This document shows positions 6,410-8,498 of a stretch of DNA of 8,498 nt, piece after piece. Made by a program: the position numbers and the translations under genes. A model generated the notes under the pieces. It was not told the origin of the DNA, did no database searches, and saw only the letters and a program-made list of their open reading frames with translations. This DNA is from Dehalococcoidia bacterium (GTDB lineage Bacteria; Chloroflexota; Dehalococcoidia; GIF9; AB-539-J10). The DNA is taken from the NCBI GenBank assembly GCA_030589825.1, contig JAUUZT010000027.1, forward strand, positions 1 to 8,498. The letters run 5' to 3'. How positions within the stretch are numbered: the first letter of the stretch is position 1; each line of letters opens with the position of its first letter.

Positions 6410-6438
6410 ATTATCCAATAAATTACGAACATTGTCAA
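6410..6438 (-). promoter_or_regulatory. Sigma-70-type promoter of rpsP-khpA
   Basis: The minus strand shows a perfect -35 TTGACA (6438-6433), a 17-base spacer, and -10 GATAAT (6415-6410; five of six consensus bases). The -10 ends 13 bases before the rpsP ATG, so a start site about 7 bases past the -10 leaves a 5' leader of only a few bases. Confidence 0.8.
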
Positions 6439-6528
6439 TAAACGAAAATGGTATATACATGACAAAGGTAAAATAATAATAAAGTACTTATTAAATATTT
6501 AAATAAAGTATAGAAACCAAAATAACTA
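6439..6528. other. AT-rich spacer between divergent promoters
   Basis: This stretch between the back-to-back promoters of rpsP (leftward) and the transporter unit (rightward) is very AT-rich, with no ORF and no SD. It contains the 12-base palindrome TTAAATATTTAA at 6491-6502, which could be an operator or simply an AT-rich upstream promoter element. I see nothing else identifiable in it. Confidence 0.4.
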
Positions 6529-6557
6529 TTGACATATCTAAAATCGTAAATTACAAT
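6529..6557 (+). promoter_or_regulatory. Sigma-70-type promoter of the transporter unit
   Basis: The plus strand has a perfect -35 TTGACA (6529-6534), a 17-base spacer and -10 TACAAT (6552-6557; five of six consensus bases). Transcription should start near 6563-6565, about 225 bases before the transporter ATG, leaving a long leader that contains a strong hairpin. Confidence 0.78.
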
Positions 6558-6565
6558 TTTCCGCT

Positions 6566-6664
6566 ATGGTGAAAGTCTTTATCAATATTAGGGAAATGAA
6601 TAAATACTTCTCTTTTGAGTGCCAGCACGTAATAATAATTAGGGGGCTAATTTTAGCCCCCTAA
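6566..6664 (+). CDS. Candidate leader peptide (32 residues) upstream of the transporter
   Basis: An ATG lies only about two bases after the predicted transcription start, so it would be read as a leaderless ORF with no SD. It encodes 32 residues starting MVKVFINIREMNKYF and ending VIIIRGLILAP, and its TAA stop falls inside the 3' arm of the hairpin at 6637-6666. The C-terminal end has three successive Ile codons just before and into the hairpin's 5' arm. This arrangement recalls leader-peptide attenuation. However, AT-rich DNA gives Ile codons by chance, and no homology is known to me. Translation is not shown. Confidence 0.25.
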   Translation: MVKVFINIREMNKYFSFECQHVIIIRGLILAP

Positions 6665-6666
6665 TT
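6637..6666 (+). terminator. Strong terminator-like hairpin in the transporter leader
   Basis: AATTAGGGGGCTAA (6637-6650) and TTAGCCCCCTAATT (6653-6666) form a perfect 14-base inverted repeat separated by TT, with a GC-rich core of five G-C pairs plus one more. It is followed by the T-rich TATTTAGTG, a mediocre T tract. No gene converges here, because rpsP and the transporter diverge. The hairpin must therefore act inside the transporter leader (an attenuator), end a short RNA of about 100 bases, or stabilise the mRNA. Confidence 0.65.
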
Positions 6667-6788
6667 TATTTAGTGTTGTTAGAGAACATTCAATTTAGCT
6701 CTTTTTTTGATGATAACTGTAGTAATAACTACTTTTATTTATTATTACAGAAATTGAAATTAATTGAGTTAATAAATGGAGGATAGTT

Positions 6789-8288
6789 ATGGCAAGAGAG
6801 AAATGGAGCAAGCGGAGCTACTTTATATTTGCAGCTCTAGGTTCAGCAATCGGTCTAGGAAATTTGTGGCGTTTTCCAGCCTTAACATACGCTAATGGTG
6901 GAGGAGCTTTTCTCATAGCTTGGATGGTTGGATTGTTACTAATGGGGATACCATGGATGATAATGGAATATGGCATGGGGAAATACTTCCGGAGTGGCGC
7001 ACCAGGTGTTTTTGCTGGCATTGGTAAGAAGTGGGAATGGCTTGGATGGTGGCCAGTATGGTGCGCTTTTGGAATTGTTACATACTATACTGTAGTTATG
7101 GCTTGGACATTGCGTTTCGTTGGTGCTTCGACCACAATGGCATGGGGAGTTGGACAAGCTGGAGTTGAGGGCGCACAAAGTTTTTTCTGGAATGAAATAT
7201 TACATATTTCCGGAGGCCCAGGAGAACTTGGTACTCCAATATTAGCTTTGGTGCTATGCTTGATTATTGTTTGGGTAATAATATTCTTAGTTATTTTTAA
7301 AGGAGTCAAGGTGATAGGTCCTGTTTCCCAATATGTGATGATAATCGCATGGATTTTCTTGGGAGTACTGGTGATAAGAGGAGTTACTTTGGCTGGTGCA
7401 GGCCAAGGACTTAACTACTATCTGAGTACAGATTTGAGCAAATTGGCAAGTGGAGACATATGGTTTGCAGCTTTTAGCCAAATAGCTTTTACTCTTTCCT
7501 TGGGTATGGCAGGAATGTATGCATATGGAAGTTTTATATCAAAAAAAGGTGATGTAACTAACAATGCTTACATAACGTCTCTTGGAAATTGTGCTACAAG
7601 TTTTATTGCTGGTTTCGCAGTATTCAGCATAGTCGGGTTCCTGATGAAAAGTTTATCAGTGCCTGTTGAAGGAGTTAGTGCCTCAAGCGTTGGTCTGGCG
7701 TTCGTTACGTGGCCTACCGCAGTATCAATGCTACCTGCTATGAATAGCTTTTTTGGAGTTATCTTCTTCATATGTCTGTTCATCCTAGGATTAACATCAG
7801 CATACTTTCTGGCCTATGGAGGTGTAATTGCTCCACTTATGGATAAATTTGGTTGGAGCAGAATTAAAACCTCCCTTGGAGTATGTATAGTGGCCTTTCT
7901 TATTGGAATTATATTTACTACTAATGGTGGACTCTATTGGGGAGCAGACTTACTAGATAGAGCAGTTGCGTTCTATGGATTGCTGTTAACTGGAGCAATT
8001 AGTTGTCTGGTTGTTGGATGGAAATTTCCTGCTAGCCGTCTTAGAAACTATGTAAATGAGACCTCAGACTTTAAAATTGGTGCATGGTTTGATTGGATGA
8101 TTAAAGTCGTAGTTCCAGCAGGGCTACTCTTTGTGGTAATTTATGGTGGCTTTATAAAGGACTTACGTCAACCATATGGAGGATATCCTATCTGGGCAAG
8201 TTCGTTTATATGGGTAGTATTAGTAGTGACTTTAATCTTGAGTTTTGTTCTTGGGAAAATGAAAACAAAAGAGTCTACTAAGGAATAG
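6789..8288 (+). CDS. Neurotransmitter:sodium symporter (NSS/SNF) family transporter, probable amino-acid importer, MetP-like
   Basis: This is a 499-residue polytopic inner-membrane protein of the LeuT-fold NSS family, which couples Na+ entry to amino-acid uptake. TM1 carries FAALGSAIGLGNLWRFP (14-30), with the unwound GLGN and N25 matching the LeuT sodium-site Asn. NGGGAF (36-41) and IPWMIMEYGMGKY (54-66) follow, then TYYTVVMAWTL in TM3 (98-108), FSQIAFTLSLGMAGMYAYGS in TM6 (229-248) and LGLTSAYF in TM8 (333-340). Hydrophobic segments continue to the C-terminus, consistent with 11-12 helices. A strong GGAGG lies six bases before the ATG. A MetS-like small protein follows after 14 bases; in Corynebacterium MetP and MetS together import methionine and alanine. 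Substrate is inferred from that pairing only and could be another neutral amino acid. Confidence 0.92.
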   Translation: MAREKWSKRSYFIFAALGSAIGLGNLWRFPALTYANGGGAFLIAWMVGLLLMGIPWMIMEYGMGKYFRSGAPGVFAGIGKKWEWLGWWPVWCAFGIVTYYTVVMAWTLRFVGASTTMAWGVGQAGVEGAQSFFWNEILHISGGPGELGTPILALVLCLIIVWVIIFLVIFKGVKVIGPVSQYVMIIAWIFLGVLVIRGVTLAGAGQGLNYYLSTDLSKLASGDIWFAAFSQIAFTLSLGMAGMYAYGSFISKKGDVTNNAYITSLGNCATSFIAGFAVFSIVGFLMKSLSVPVEGVSASSVGLAFVTWPTAVSMLPAMNSFFGVIFFICLFILGLTSAYFLAYGGVIAPLMDKFGWSRIKTSLGVCIVAFLIGIIFTTNGGLYWGADLLDRAVAFYGLLLTGAISCLVVGWKFPASRLRNYVNETSDFKIGAWFDWMIKVVVPAGLLFVVIYGGFIKDLRQPYGGYPIWASSFIWVVLVVTLILSFVLGKMKTKESTKE

Positions 8289-8302
8289 GAGGTAAATAAA
8301 TA

Positions 8303-8413
8303 ATGACTTCTGGCGCAATAATAACAGCGGTTATAATGATCTTAATATTTGCTGTTGGATTGATATGGTGCTTTAAACGATGGAGTACAGGTAACAGCAA
8401 GTGGGATGAGTAA
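8303..8413 (+). CDS. MetS-like small single-helix subunit of the Na+/amino-acid importer
   Basis: This 36-residue ORF starts MTSGAIITAVIMILIFAVGL and ends WSTGNSKWDE. One hydrophobic helix covers about residues 4-23, followed by a basic stretch (FKRW) and a polar tail ending in acidic residues. A perfect AGGAGGT ribosome site sits nine bases before the ATG and overlaps the region just after the transporter stop, so the two genes are co-transcribed. Size, composition and position match MetS, the small subunit needed by MetP-type NSS transporters in Corynebacterium. Similar tiny ORFs follow SNF-family genes in other bacteria. Without an alignment the name rests on context and gross features. 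Confidence 0.8.
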   Translation: MTSGAIITAVIMILIFAVGLIWCFKRWSTGNSKWDE

Positions 8414-8498
8414 CCATAGTATGTCTTTAGATATACTAGAGAATAATTAGTAATTCTTAGTTGAGGTTACTGAGAAATTGTAAATGAGCAAGGGAAAA

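Noticed and set aside
6680..6708. AGAG...CTCT followed by seven Ts in the transporter leader as a second terminator.
   Set aside because: The stem is only four base pairs with a 14-base loop, too weak for an intrinsic terminator, although the T tract is good.
6717..6750. Imperfect inverted repeat (CTGTAGTAATAA with TTATTACAG) upstream of the transporter SD.
   Set aside because: It is AT-rich with a bulge and low stability, and could arise by chance in this composition.
6818..7783. Several minus-strand ORFs of 64-79 codons within the transporter gene, and plus-strand ORFs within the pyr genes.
   Set aside because: They are shadows of strongly supported genes, lack ribosome binding sites and have no recognisable domains.
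8436..8463. Possible hairpin CTAGAGAAT...ATTCTTAG after the MetS-like gene as a terminator.
   Set aside because: The stem is weak with a bulge and AT-only apart from few pairs, and no T tract follows.
8484..8498. ATG followed by AGCAAGGGAAAA as the start of another rightward gene.
   Set aside because: Only five codons are visible and no SD lies at a suitable distance (GAGG is about 17 bases upstream), so it cannot be supported.
1..8498. CRISPR arrays, insertion sequences, tRNA genes or phage genes.
   Set aside because: No regularly spaced repeats, transposase motifs, tRNA-like cloverleaf or phage-type proteins were seen on either strand.

Overview
The window comes from an AT-rich bacterium whose genes are closely packed. 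It holds eight complete protein genes, one gene cut off at the left edge, and one candidate leader ORF. A PyrR-type attenuator points to a Firmicutes-like regulatory style. A MetP/MetS-like transporter pair and the unusual pyrimidine genes would also fit Chloroflexota (Dehalococcoidia) or a related low-GC lineage. The sequence alone does not settle the organism.

From about 6440 down to 1, everything reads leftward (minus strand): rpsP (ribosomal protein S16), khpA (KH-domain RNA-binding protein), then pyrR, pyrB, pyrC, pyrK, a DUF58 protein, and the first codons of what may be a transglutaminase-like membrane protein. A textbook promoter lies so close to the rpsP ATG that the mRNA should be nearly leaderless. 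Between khpA and pyrR lies a complete PyrR attenuator: a PyrR-binding loop, an antiterminator and a terminator. The pyrR Shine-Dalgarno (SD) sequence is inside the terminator stem.

The pyr genes encode the committed aspartate carbamoyltransferase step (pyrB), dihydroorotase (pyrC) and the electron-transfer subunit of dihydroorotate dehydrogenase (pyrK), with pyrR sensing UMP. carA, carB, pyrD, pyrF and pyrE are absent from the window; the place where pyrD often follows pyrK is taken by the DUF58 gene. PyrB is fused to a zinc domain resembling the C-terminal half of the ATCase regulatory chain PyrI, without the nucleotide-binding allosteric domain, and carries a further tail of about 70 residues. 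PyrB, PyrC and PyrK all look longer than typical family members.

From 6529 to the right end the window reads rightward: a strong promoter, a leader of about 225 bases holding a short ORF and a perfect 14-bp inverted repeat, a neurotransmitter:sodium symporter (NSS/SNF) family transporter, and a 36-residue single-helix protein resembling MetS, the small subunit of MetPS amino-acid importers. The last 85 bases hold nothing I can identify with confidence.
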